Notes: generated by a model not told the origin, from the letters alone. Shown: positions 15,386 to 23,283, counted from the stretch's first letter. The stretch is 23,376 bases of DNA from an uncultured Eubacteriales bacterium (GCA_900550955.1 URUF01000032.1:1-23376), one strand, 5' to 3'. A program made the numbers and translations.

Positions 15386-16693
15386 ATGCGCAGCGCCCAA
15401 CAGCCACATCCCTATACGGCTCTCCTAAAACGGGAAATCCAGCCAGCTATTGGCTGCACGGAGCCCGTGGCCGTGGCCATTTGCGCGGCGCACGCGGCCC
15501 AATGCTTGGATATGCCCGTTACGGCGCTTCGGGTGGAAGCCAGCGCCTACATTTTAAAAAACGCGATGCATGTAGGCATTCCCGGCGCAAACGGCCTTAC
15601 AGGAATTGCCATGGCTGGCGCGATTGGTTCGCTTTTGCAACATTCGGAAAAAAACATGGAGATTTTTGGCGGGCTCACGCCGGAGATTGCGGAGGCGGCG
15701 CGCGCCATGCAGGAGGCGGGGCATGTGAAGGTGGCCCTGGCGGAAAACAGCCCGAAGGTATGGATTGACGCCACGGCCTTCGCGGAGGATGGCAGCTGGG
15801 CGCGCGCCGTGGTGCAGGGAACGCATACCCATGTGATACGCCTTGAGCGCAACGGCAGCGTATGCCACAGCGCGCAACTCATCCGGGAGGGGGCGGAGGG
15901 CGAAGAAGAGGCTATGCCGCTGAGAGCCATTTATGATTACGCCATGGGCGTGCCGCTGGAGGAGCTGGCCTTTTTGGATGAGGTTATCCGGGTAAACTGC
16001 GCCGTGGCGGAGGAGGGGCTTGCGCGTCCCTATGGACTGCGGGTTGGCAGCACGCTTGCGGCAGAGGAAGGCGGGGAATGCGCAGCCGCCTATACCGCGG
16101 CGGCTGCGGACGCCCGCATGGCGGGCTGTATGCTGCCTGTGATGACCAATATGGGAAGCGGCAACCAGGGGCTTACGGCTTCCCTGCCGGTGATTGCGGC
16201 CGCCCGAAGCATGGGCTGCGGGCGGGAAAAGCTTTTGCGGGCCCTGGCGGCAAGCGAGCTGGCCGCCATGGATGTGAAGCTCTACATCGGCCGCCTTTCC
16301 GCGCTGTGCGGGTGCGGAATCGCGGCGGGCATTGGCGCGGCCTGCGGCCTGGTGCTTTTGCGCGACGGGGGCTATGAGGCCATGGTATATGCCGTGCGCA
16401 CCATGGTGGCCGATGTGGCCGGCATTGTGTGCGACGGCGCTAAGCCCGGCTGCGCCCTGAAGGTAGCCACCGCCGTAAGCGCGGCCCAGCGCGCGGCAAG
16501 CTTGGCCCTGGGCAACGGCCTGGCGGACGGCCAGTACGGGGTGGTTTCCCAAACGGGAGAGGAAACGCTGCGCAACCTGGGCATTTTGGGCAGCGCGGGT
16601 ATGGGCGCGGCCAATGAAACGATTTTGAAAATCCTTTTGCGGGAGCAAAACGGCACAGGGACAGCGTCGCGAAAGGGCGGCGCGATTGCATAA
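15386..16693 (+). CDS. L-cysteine desulfidase / UPF0597 (serine dehydratase alpha-like) family protein
   Basis: This is a 435-aa cytoplasmic enzyme of the UPF0597/CyuA (YhaM) and archaeal CdsB family, related to iron-sulfur serine dehydratases. Characterised members split L-cysteine into pyruvate, ammonia and sulfide. Landmarks are EIQPAIGCTEPVAVA with candidate cluster ligand C24, the glycine-rich NMGSGNQGLTASLPV, the cysteine-rich ALCGCGIAAGIGAACG, and CDGAKPGCALKVATAV. The length is normal for the family. The start has AAAGGAA upstream. The gene is divergent from the AraC regulator, and 94 bases separate it from the solute-binding gene downstream. Its link to the sugar operon is unclear; it may be an independent unit. 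Substrate specificity is inferred from the family. Confidence 0.88.
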   Translation: MRSAQQPHPYTALLKREIQPAIGCTEPVAVAICAAHAAQCLDMPVTALRVEASAYILKNAMHVGIPGANGLTGIAMAGAIGSLLQHSEKNMEIFGGLTPEIAEAARAMQEAGHVKVALAENSPKVWIDATAFAEDGSWARAVVQGTHTHVIRLERNGSVCHSAQLIREGAEGEEEAMPLRAIYDYAMGVPLEELAFLDEVIRVNCAVAEEGLARPYGLRVGSTLAAEEGGECAAAYTAAAADARMAGCMLPVMTNMGSGNQGLTASLPVIAAARSMGCGREKLLRALAASELAAMDVKLYIGRLSALCGCGIAAGIGAACGLVLLRDGGYEAMVYAVRTMVADVAGIVCDGAKPGCALKVATAVSAAQRAASLALGNGLADGQYGVVSQTGEETLRNLGILGSAGMGAANETILKILLREQNGTGTASRKGGAIA

Positions 16694-16753
16694 CGGACAT
16701 GGTACATAAAGGGGGGAGCGAGAAAAGCGCAGGTTTCCACGTTGTTATTCCTG

Positions 16754-16762
16754 ACACGGTGT
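16754..16762. promoter_or_regulatory. Small inverted repeat ACAC-G-GTGT before the solute-binding gene
   Basis: A 4+4 inverted repeat lies 26 bases before the start codon in the 94-base gap 16694-16787. The gap contains no clear terminator for the upstream gene and no good -35/-10 pair. It could be part of an operator but is short enough to occur by chance. Confidence 0.15.
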
Positions 16763-16787
16763 ACGAAACAAAAAGGAGGTTTTTTGG

Positions 16788-18095
16788 ATGAAACGGTTTT
16801 TGGCTATCGCACTGACGCTGGCATTGGCTCTTGGAACGCTTGGCATGGGCGCCCTTGCCGAAACAAAGGACAAATTGACGATATGGTCCTACGGCACGCC
16901 GGAATATATGCGCATCTACTTCCAGCGCTATTTGGACAGGGAAAACACGGGCCTGACGGCCGAGATGGCAAACTACTCCGGCGAGGCCGAGGTTCGCCAA
17001 CAGATCATGATGACGGTGAACGCCGGGGCTATGGACGACCTGCCCACCGCCATTTCCACCTTCCCGGTGAGCATGCAGGTGCTGGTGGAGGCCGGGCTTT
17101 TGGCGGATATTACGGACTACGTAACCCCTTATATGGATCAGTTTGTGGAGGGCGCCTTTGACCAGGCCACTTATAACGGTCGCATCTACGGCATGCCCTA
17201 CACGCTGCAACCCAAGATGATGTTTTACAACCAGGAGATCTTTGACAAGTACGAAATCGACCCCGCGCGCATGGCCACCTTCCAGGGCTACATCGAGGTA
17301 GGCCGCGAGCTGCTTGAAAAGAGCGGGGGCAAGGTAAAGCTGTCCTATGTTGACCCAAGCAGCTACACCTGGCGCTACTGGTTTCGCCGCGGGCTGATGC
17401 CCCAGGCTAACGCGCGCATCTGGGATGAAAACGGCAATGTGGTGTTCGATACCGATCCCGGCACGCGCCTGGCGATGGAAACCTTCAACACCCTGCTTAG
17501 CGAGGGTATGCTGATGAACGTAGGCATCTTTAGCGCCGAGCAGTACGAGGCCGCCCGCCAGGGCGAGATTGCCACGTATTACATTGAATCCTTCTGGGAT
17601 ACGTTCCTGCGCGGCAATTTGCAGGATATGAGCGGCGCGTGGCGCTGCATGCCCGCCCCCGTGTTTGACGAGGTAGGCACGGCCGGCGCGCAGGTGATTG
17701 CTATGTACTGCCCTGTGAACACCGGAAACGAGGAAAAGACCAAGCTGTTTGTGGACATGCTTTTGGACTTTAACCTTAACGCCGCCGAGCGCAACCAGTG
17801 GACCGAGGACATGCTCGCCATGGATTACGCCACCGAGCATCCCATCACCAAGGAGCTTCAGGCCGATCCCTACTGGACGGAAGCGTCCGACTTCTACGGC
17901 GGCCAGAGCTACCGCCAGATGGTGACCAAGTCCTTTGAGAACCCGTCGGCCAACCTGCCCGTAAACCTTAACGACGCTGAGGCCGATACCATTATCTCCT
18001 CTGAAATGGAGAAGTGGGTGGCCGGCTCGCAGGATATGGAAACCACCATCACGGCCATCGGCAGGGAGCTGCGTACCCGCTTGAACCTTCAATAA
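16788..18095 (+). CDS. ABC transporter extracellular solute-binding protein (family 1)
   Basis: This is a 435-aa exported protein. A signal peptide of about 24 residues (MKRFLAIALTLALALGTLGM, then GALAE) is cleaved after ALA. There is no lipobox cysteine, which is unusual for a Gram-positive binding protein, as these are usually lipoproteins. The mature part follows the family 1 sugar-binding pattern: KLTIWSYGTPEYM at the N-terminus, then LADITDYVTPYMDQFV, GRIYGMPYTLQPKMMFYNQEIFDKY and ATYYIESFWDTFL. AAAAAGGAGG is placed well before the ATG. It is the first gene of a six-gene + strand run with its own permeases, and it lacks the propeller and coiled coil of the 769-aa proteins. The ligand is unknown. 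Confidence 0.92.
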   Translation: MKRFLAIALTLALALGTLGMGALAETKDKLTIWSYGTPEYMRIYFQRYLDRENTGLTAEMANYSGEAEVRQQIMMTVNAGAMDDLPTAISTFPVSMQVLVEAGLLADITDYVTPYMDQFVEGAFDQATYNGRIYGMPYTLQPKMMFYNQEIFDKYEIDPARMATFQGYIEVGRELLEKSGGKVKLSYVDPSSYTWRYWFRRGLMPQANARIWDENGNVVFDTDPGTRLAMETFNTLLSEGMLMNVGIFSAEQYEAARQGEIATYYIESFWDTFLRGNLQDMSGAWRCMPAPVFDEVGTAGAQVIAMYCPVNTGNEEKTKLFVDMLLDFNLNAAERNQWTEDMLAMDYATEHPITKELQADPYWTEASDFYGGQSYRQMVTKSFENPSANLPVNLNDAEADTIISSEMEKWVAGSQDMETTITAIGRELRTRLNLQ

Positions 18096-18102
18096 CCGTT
18101 TG

Positions 18103-18146
18103 AGGGCCCGCGCCGGGCGCACGCCTGGCGCGGGCCGGCGGGCCCT
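18103..18146 (+). other. GC-rich hairpin with two alternative pairings after the solute-binding gene
   Basis: GGCCCGCGCC (18105-18114) pairs with GGCGCGGGCC (18127-18136). An alternative pairs AGGGCCCGC (18103-18111) with GCGGGCCCT (18138-18146). The two share the left arm and exclude one another. There is no U-run. Strong hairpins here commonly keep binding-protein mRNA abundant relative to permease mRNA. Confidence 0.6.
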
Positions 18147-18152
18147 TTGGTG

Positions 18153-18158
18153 AAAGGA
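18153..18158 (+). promoter_or_regulatory. Ribosome binding site selecting GTG 18168
   Basis: AAAGGA lies 9 bases before GTG 18168. The in-frame TTG 18147 and GTG 18150 lie upstream of it and overlap the end of the hairpin. Confidence 0.55.
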
Positions 18159-18167
18159 TGTGTTCCT

Positions 18168-19058
18168 GTGAAAAAAAGGCCGCACTCGGCAAGAAGGAAC
18201 GAGGTTTTGCATGCGTATTTGTTTATTTCCCCGTTTTTTCTGCTGTTTGTGATATTTCAGCTCTACCCGCTGATATGGTCGTTCGTACTGGGGTTTTACA
18301 AGTGGAACGGCCTGACGCAGAAGGTGTTTGTGGGGCTGGATAACTACCGCATGCTTCTTAACGACGGGCAGTTTTGGACCGCCATGTACAATACGCTGTG
18401 GTACACCGTGGCCAATATTCTGTTTACGCTGCCCATATCCGTGCTGCTGGGCGTGCTGTTGGTAAGCCCTATGATGCGCGGCGGGCGCATATTCAAAACC
18501 GTGCTTGTGCTGCCCTATGTAACCTCCACCGTGGCGGCGGGCATTATTTTTTCCATGCTGTTTTCCTCGCGCATCGGGGTAATCAACGGTATGCTCAAAA
18601 GCCTGGGCCTAAGCCCCGTGGCTTGGCTTAGCGCCATGGAATGGTCCAAATACCCGGTGGCGCTTTTGTCCATATGGCGCAATACGCCATGGTATATGCT
18701 AATTATCATGTCGGCCCTGCTGGGGGTGGACGCGCATTTGTATGAGGCGGCGCGCATAGACGGCGCAAACGCCTGGCAGCGCCTGATCAAGATCACCCTG
18801 CCCTGCATTATGCCGGTTTTGATGTTCAGCCTGATCAACCTCACCATTGACTCGGTGCGCATTTTTACCGAGCCCTATGTGCTTACCGCAGGCGGGCCGG
18901 GCGCTTCCAGCATGAGCGTAATCCAGTACCTTTACATAAACGCCTTTGAAACCTTCAAGCTGGGCTATGCGTCGGCGGTGGGGTACGTGCTTACGTTCTT
19001 TCTGGTTATCGTATCGGTGTTTTATTTCAAAAGCCTCAGGCAGCAAAGCGGGGTGTGA
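18168..19058 (+). CDS. Sugar ABC transporter permease, MalF/UgpA type
   Basis: This is a 296-aa polytopic membrane protein. A basic start (KKRPHSARRNE) is followed by the typical AYLFISPFFLLFVIFQLYP first helix, WSFVLGFYKWNG and VGLDNYRMLL. The EAA loop reads HLYEAARIDGANAWQRLIKITLP, a near-consensus contact for the ATPase. TEPYVLTAGGPGASS is a common signature of this subfamily. The GTG start is set by the ribosome binding site 9 bases upstream. The next permease begins 2 bases after this stop, so translation is coupled. It forms the membrane channel with that partner and the solute-binding protein upstream. Confidence 0.92.
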   Translation: MKKRPHSARRNEVLHAYLFISPFFLLFVIFQLYPLIWSFVLGFYKWNGLTQKVFVGLDNYRMLLNDGQFWTAMYNTLWYTVANILFTLPISVLLGVLLVSPMMRGGRIFKTVLVLPYVTSTVAAGIIFSMLFSSRIGVINGMLKSLGLSPVAWLSAMEWSKYPVALLSIWRNTPWYMLIIMSALLGVDAHLYEAARIDGANAWQRLIKITLPCIMPVLMFSLINLTIDSVRIFTEPYVLTAGGPGASSMSVIQYLYINAFETFKLGYASAVGYVLTFFLVIVSVFYFKSLRQQSGV

Positions 19059-19060
19059 GC

Positions 19061-19906
19061 ATGAAAAGCGAGCTGATGAAAAAAAAGGCCGGCTGCGCGG
19101 CTGTGAACGGCGCGCTGATACTGTTCAGCCTTCTGGCCTTCTTTCCACTGATCTGGGTGGTGCTTACGGCGTTCCAGCCCACGGATTCGGGCGTGAGCTT
19201 TGTGCTGGGGGATATCCTTCAAAAAGGCTTTACGCTTACCAACTTCACCCGCGTTGCGGAGCTGATACCGCTATGGCGGAACTTTTCCAACACGGTGATC
19301 TCCTCGGTGGCGGGCACGGTTTTAACGCTGTTTTTCTGCGCACTGGCGGGGTTCGCGTTTGCTAAGTACCGCTTCCGGGGCAGCAGCTTCCTGTTTTTGT
19401 TCCTGCTGCTTACCATGGTGGTGCCCTCGGAAGTATCCATTGTGCCGCTGTTTGTGGTCATGCGTAAAATCGGCTGGATCAACAGCCTGCTTTCGCTAAT
19501 CATCCCGCGCGCGGCCACGGCGGTGGGCATCTTCTACATGCGCCAGTACATCAGCGGCTGCCCTACCGAGCTGATTGAGCAGGCGCGCATAGACGGCTGC
19601 CGGGAGTTTGGCATTTTTATGCGCATCGTGCTGCCGGTCATCCGGCCGGCGCTGGCCTCCTGGGGCGCCATTTCCCTGATTGCCCGCTGGAACGATTTCA
19701 TTTTGCCCAAGGTTTTCCTGCGCGCGCCGGATAAGCAGACGCTGATGGTATCCATTTCCCTGCTGCCGGTGAGCGAGGGCCTGTCCACCCCGTGGCCGGT
19801 GGTGATGGCGGGCGTGGCGATTGCGACGCTGCCGCTGATAGCGGCGTTCGTGGCGCTGCAGCGCTATGATATCGCCGATATCATGGCGGGCGCGAATAAA
19901 GGCTAA
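19061..19906 (+). CDS. Carbohydrate ABC transporter permease, MalG/UgpE type
   Basis: This is a 281-aa polytopic membrane protein. Landmarks are the first helix (ALILFSLLAFFPLIWVVLTA), FAFAKYRFRGSSFLFLFLL, FYMRQYISGCPTELIEQARIDGC and IVLPVIRPALASWGAI (the EAA loop). A GTG at 19055 is in frame but overlaps the stop of the upstream gene. ATG 19061 directly follows that stop and gives a normal N-terminus, so it was chosen. The only ribosome binding site is a weak GGGGTG, consistent with re-initiation by ribosomes finishing the upstream permease. The following 539-aa gene starts 28 bases on. No ATPase gene is in the operon. Confidence 0.9.
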   Translation: MKSELMKKKAGCAAVNGALILFSLLAFFPLIWVVLTAFQPTDSGVSFVLGDILQKGFTLTNFTRVAELIPLWRNFSNTVISSVAGTVLTLFFCALAGFAFAKYRFRGSSFLFLFLLLTMVVPSEVSIVPLFVVMRKIGWINSLLSLIIPRAATAVGIFYMRQYISGCPTELIEQARIDGCREFGIFMRIVLPVIRPALASWGAISLIARWNDFILPKVFLRAPDKQTLMVSISLLPVSEGLSTPWPVVMAGVAIATLPLIAAFVALQRYDIADIMAGANKG

Positions 19907-19934
19907 TCCAAAATATCTTTAGGAGGGTCAAAAC

Positions 19935-21554
19935 ATGAAACTAAATATGGTTGGGTTTGGGTGGCCCACGCCGGAAACGCCCTATTATTTCCTGCACCTT
20001 TGCGCCGAGGACATAGCTGTGGATACGGAGGTTACGGGCGTGGTGGTCAACGGCAGGCGCTGCCGCGACTTTGAGGCGTGCAACGATGGCCGCGCGGCGG
20101 TTCCGCCCGTTATGCGCGCGCAGGCGGGCAGGCGCGACCTCTACATCCGCGTTGACTGGCAAAAGGGCGATACGTTTGACGTTGCGGTAACGCTCAAGGG
20201 CGGCGAAAACAGCGTTGAGCTGAGGAACAGCTATACCGCGGATCAGGAGCATGGCTACTGGGACAAGAACTGGAAGTATTACGCCGCCCATGTTGTGAAG
20301 GAAACGGCGGGCATCGCCCGCGTGGACGAGCCCGTGCATGCAGTGCTTGCCATGTACATGGATCGCCTGACTGACGCCCAGCGGGAGCTACGCGTTGTGG
20401 AGGTGGATTCCCAAACGGGCCAGGCGCGGGAGATTCGCTCCCAGGTATATGCGGTAAGCACTTGGGACAAGTGGCAAAACATCAACTGCCAGCCCACAAC
20501 CACCGCGCAGATCGCCTTTTTGGCCAACGTGCCCGCCAATGGGCAGCGGGTGTACCTGTTCTTCTATGGCAATCCCAATGCGCCTCAGCCCCGCTATGAA
20601 ACCGATCTATGCGTGAGCGGCGAGGGCTATGGCCTGAGCATTCAAAACGAATACTACACCGTAAACCTGCACAAGGACAGCGGCTCCATCGATGAAATCC
20701 TGCCCCGTGACCGCGAGGGGCTTACCTACTGCCACCAGCTGGAAACCAACGGCGCGCTGCAATGGAACCCCGGCATCTATGCCCCGCCAAAAACCTGGAT
20801 GCACGCCTCCGACTGGGTAGCCCCCAAGGATTTTACAGTTATTTCCGGGCCTATCTTCGTAATGGTGAAGCGCTTTAACCCCATCGTGGATTATGAGGAG
20901 GTGGAGTGCTCGCTAACCTACATCTTCTACAGCCGTAACAAGGCCATTACCGTGGAAAGCAACATTGACGTAACCAAGGATTTGGACGTTGTGGCCCTTC
21001 GAAACGGCTCTGTGGTGCTCAACAAGGAAACCACCGGCGATTTTGCCTGGAAGGATGTGGATCACCAGGTACGCAACGTGCATATTCAGGACATGCCCCG
21101 CCATCCTGTAAAGGCGATGACGCTGGACGCGCGCACCCCCTGGTTTGCGTTCTACAACCGCCGTCAGGGCAACGCCTTGGGTGTGGTGAACCTGGAGTTT
21201 GGCGGCGTGCGCCGCCAGGGCGGGCTGATTGAGTGGGAGCCGCATTACTACCTGCACTGGGGCCCGTGGTTCTACGTATCGCGCCCGATCATCTACACCT
21301 TTACCTCCAACAACCCGCAGCGCGTAATGCACATGACCGCAGGCACCAGTTTCTTTGAACGCTATGAGCTGTTTGCCTTTAATGTGGAAAAGGGCGAGGG
21401 CGAATACGACGGCTTTGCGGAAATGGAGCGCATGAACCGCATGGCGCGCGAACCCCTATCCAAGCTGACGGCGAAGTACGATACGGATGAGCGCGTGCCG
21501 GATGAATGGGTGCCGCCGATCCTGGCCAGCCATTTTGAAGAGATGGTCGATTGA
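19935..21554 (+). CDS. Unrecognised 539-aa beta-rich protein of a sugar operon
   Basis: I do not recognise this family with confidence. There is no signal peptide and no membrane helix, so it should be cytoplasmic. The N-terminal about 225 residues are strand-rich and end RVYLFFYGNPNAPQPRYETD, a YGNP pattern seen at the end of DUF2341-like sandwiches. Residues about 230-500 start LSIQNEYYTVNLHKDSGSID, which resembles the opening strands of mutarotase-like sandwich domains found in glycoside hydrolases and polysaccharide lyases. It then has many aromatic residues (HYYLHWGPWFYVSRPII). These features suggest carbohydrate binding or an enzyme acting on the imported sugar, but catalytic residues cannot be assigned. 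A strong AGGAGGG precedes the ATG. It sits between the permeases and two putative catabolic genes. Confidence 0.65.
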   Translation: MKLNMVGFGWPTPETPYYFLHLCAEDIAVDTEVTGVVVNGRRCRDFEACNDGRAAVPPVMRAQAGRRDLYIRVDWQKGDTFDVAVTLKGGENSVELRNSYTADQEHGYWDKNWKYYAAHVVKETAGIARVDEPVHAVLAMYMDRLTDAQRELRVVEVDSQTGQAREIRSQVYAVSTWDKWQNINCQPTTTAQIAFLANVPANGQRVYLFFYGNPNAPQPRYETDLCVSGEGYGLSIQNEYYTVNLHKDSGSIDEILPRDREGLTYCHQLETNGALQWNPGIYAPPKTWMHASDWVAPKDFTVISGPIFVMVKRFNPIVDYEEVECSLTYIFYSRNKAITVESNIDVTKDLDVVALRNGSVVLNKETTGDFAWKDVDHQVRNVHIQDMPRHPVKAMTLDARTPWFAFYNRRQGNALGVVNLEFGGVRRQGGLIEWEPHYYLHWGPWFYVSRPIIYTFTSNNPQRVMHMTAGTSFFERYELFAFNVEKGEGEYDGFAEMERMNRMAREPLSKLTAKYDTDERVPDEWVPPILASHFEEMVD

Positions 21555-21567
21555 CGGGGGTGAAACC

Positions 21568-22515
21568 ATGAATAAGAGGGAACGAATGGAGTGCTTCCTG
21601 GCAAAGGAGGCTTATACCGATGGCATTCCCGCGGCGTTTTTTCAGCACTTTGACGCATCGCAGCGCCATGGCGACGCGGCGTTTCAGGCCCAGCTGGATT
21701 TTTTCCGCGATACGGATATGGACATGATGAAGATCATGTTTGACGACATCTATCCTAAATTTTCGGTGGAAAGGCCGGAGGACTGGCGGCATGTGCCGGA
21801 TTTTCCGGCGGACGACCCCGTGTTTACCCAGCAGATTGAGCTGGCAAGGCGGCTTGTGCAGGCGGTTGGAAAGGAGGCCGGGGTGTACCAGACCATTTTT
21901 TCGCCGTTCGTGTCCGCAGGGTGCGCCGTGAGCCCCATACCCGTATGGGATTCCATCGTTACGCCGCACTTCCTGGCCGATCCCGAGGCCATGAAGGCCG
22001 GGCTGACCAAGATTGCCAAAACGCTGGATGTGTTTGCGCATAACATTGCAAAAACAGGTATCGACGGGTTTTACGTATCTTTGCAGGGCGGCGAACACAG
22101 CCGCTATTCCGCCGCATTTTTTGACGAATGGTTCAAGCCGCTGGATGTGATGCTGCTTCAGGCGCTGAAGGATACGGGCAAAAAGGTGATCCTACACATT
22201 TGCGGCGTGGATATGCGTCTGGAAAACTACTATGATTATCCTGGCGATGTGGTGAACATGGCAAGCGTGGATAATCACATCGCGCTCAGGGACGCGTGCC
22301 GGCTGTTTGGCCGGCCGGTGATGGGCGGCATTCCCAACCATGGCGTGATTGTGGAAGGCACGCGCGAGGAAGTGGAAGCGCAGGTGCGCGAGGCCCTGAG
22401 CATCGATACGCGGGGCATTATGCTTGGCGCGGACTGCACCATTCCCAAAGAGGTGGGTCGCGGCCGCCTGCGCTGGGCTGTGGACGCCGCGCACGCCATG
22501 CGCGCAGGAGGCTGA
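21568..22515 (+). CDS. Uroporphyrinogen decarboxylase-superfamily, methyltransferase-like protein
   Basis: This is a 315-aa cytoplasmic TIM-barrel-type protein of the UroD superfamily. H210-x-C212 (LHICGVD) and C290 (LGADCTIP) reproduce the HxC...C zinc motif of methylcobamide:CoM/corrinoid methyltransferases such as MtaA and MtbA. The N-terminal arginine-rich signature of true HemE (RQAGRYLPEY-like) is absent, so heme synthesis is unlikely. Start: the frame is open from 21487, overlapping the upstream gene, but ATG 21568 begins NKRERMECFL, the usual N-terminus of this family, and has GGGGGTGA before it. The SIS gene follows 6 bases later. A role in demethylating a methylated substrate is possible. 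No corrinoid protein gene is in the window, so this is inference. Confidence 0.82.
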   Translation: MNKRERMECFLAKEAYTDGIPAAFFQHFDASQRHGDAAFQAQLDFFRDTDMDMMKIMFDDIYPKFSVERPEDWRHVPDFPADDPVFTQQIELARRLVQAVGKEAGVYQTIFSPFVSAGCAVSPIPVWDSIVTPHFLADPEAMKAGLTKIAKTLDVFAHNIAKTGIDGFYVSLQGGEHSRYSAAFFDEWFKPLDVMLLQALKDTGKKVILHICGVDMRLENYYDYPGDVVNMASVDNHIALRDACRLFGRPVMGGIPNHGVIVEGTREEVEAQVREALSIDTRGIMLGADCTIPKEVGRGRLRWAVDAAHAMRAGG

Positions 22516-22521
22516 TGAGAA

Positions 22522-23283
22522 ATGGATACGCTTTCCGTATACGCTCAAATCCTGACAGAGCGCATCCAGGCCATTGTTCAAACCCAGCGGGAGGCTTTGG
22601 AGAACGCGGCGGAGCACATTGCCCAGGCGATTGCGCAGGATAGGCGCGTGCATGTGCTGGGCACGGGCGCGCATTCCATGATGGCGGCCGAGGAGGTGCT
22701 TTGGCGCGCAGGCGGCCTGGCGGCCTGGAATCCGATTTTGGATCCCGGCACAAGCCTGCTTCACGGGGCTAAGCGCAGCGTGAGCTTTGAACGCATGCCC
22801 GGCTACGGCGTGGCTGTGCTCAACGTCAACGGCGTGGGCCAAACCGAGGGCGAGATTATGGTGCTGGTAAACGCCTATGGCATAGACCCCATGTCGCTGG
22901 ACGTGGCGTTGGAGTGCCGCGCGCGGGGCGTGGAGGTGATCGCCATTACCTCCACTGCCTATGGCAAAAGCGTACCGCGGGACAGCGCGCTGCGCCATCC
23001 CTCCGGAAGGAACCTGTATGAGGCTGCCGACCTGTTTATCGACAGCTGCGTGCCATTGGGCGACGCGGTGATCCCCGTGGAGGGGATTGACCAGAAGGTG
23101 GGTTCCGCCTCCACGGTGCTTAACAGCGTCATCATGAACGCCTTACAGGCCGCCGTGGTGGAAAGGCTGATTGCCAAAGGCGTGGAACCGCCCGTGTTCA
23201 TGAGCGCCAACCTGCCCGGGGGCGACGAGGCCAACCGGCGCTGGGAAAAACGCTACGGGCCGCAGGCGCGGTATATGCTATAA
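22522..23283 (+). CDS. SIS-domain phosphosugar-binding protein (UPF0309-like)
   Basis: This is a 253-aa cytoplasmic protein with one SIS fold, the domain used by phosphosugar isomerases, etherases and regulators. The phosphate-binding strand-loop-helix is HVLGTGAHSMMAAEEVLWRA. A second part is ALECRARGVEVIAITSTAYG, followed by LYEAADLFIDSCVPLGDAVI and the C-terminal PPVFMSANLPGGDEANRRW, all typical of the UPF0309/YfeU-like group. The segment that is usually serine-rich (SGxN) before the second helix reads VNAYGID here, so substrate contacts may differ. AGGAGG at 22506-22511 overlaps the end of the upstream gene, 10 bases before the ATG, implying coupling. It is the last gene of the operon, where it probably handles a phosphorylated sugar derived from the transported substrate. 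Confidence 0.88.
   Translation: MDTLSVYAQILTERIQAIVQTQREALENAAEHIAQAIAQDRRVHVLGTGAHSMMAAEEVLWRAGGLAAWNPILDPGTSLLHGAKRSVSFERMPGYGVAVLNVNGVGQTEGEIMVLVNAYGIDPMSLDVALECRARGVEVIAITSTAYGKSVPRDSALRHPSGRNLYEAADLFIDSCVPLGDAVIPVEGIDQKVGSASTVLNSVIMNALQAAVVERLIAKGVEPPVFMSANLPGGDEANRRWEKRYGPQARYML

Noticed and set aside
16440..18212. Minus-strand open frame of 590 codons opposite the desulfidase end and solute-binding gene
   Set aside because: It spans two clear + strand genes and their gap, and shows no recognisable domain or start signal.
21487..21567. Upstream start for the methyltransferase-like gene
   Set aside because: It overlaps the end of the 539-aa gene in another frame, and ATG 21568 gives the usual family N-terminus.
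21568..22515. Assignment as HemE (heme synthesis)
   Set aside because: The conserved N-terminal arginine-containing HemE signature is missing and a zinc-binding HxC...C motif typical of methyltransferase relatives is present.
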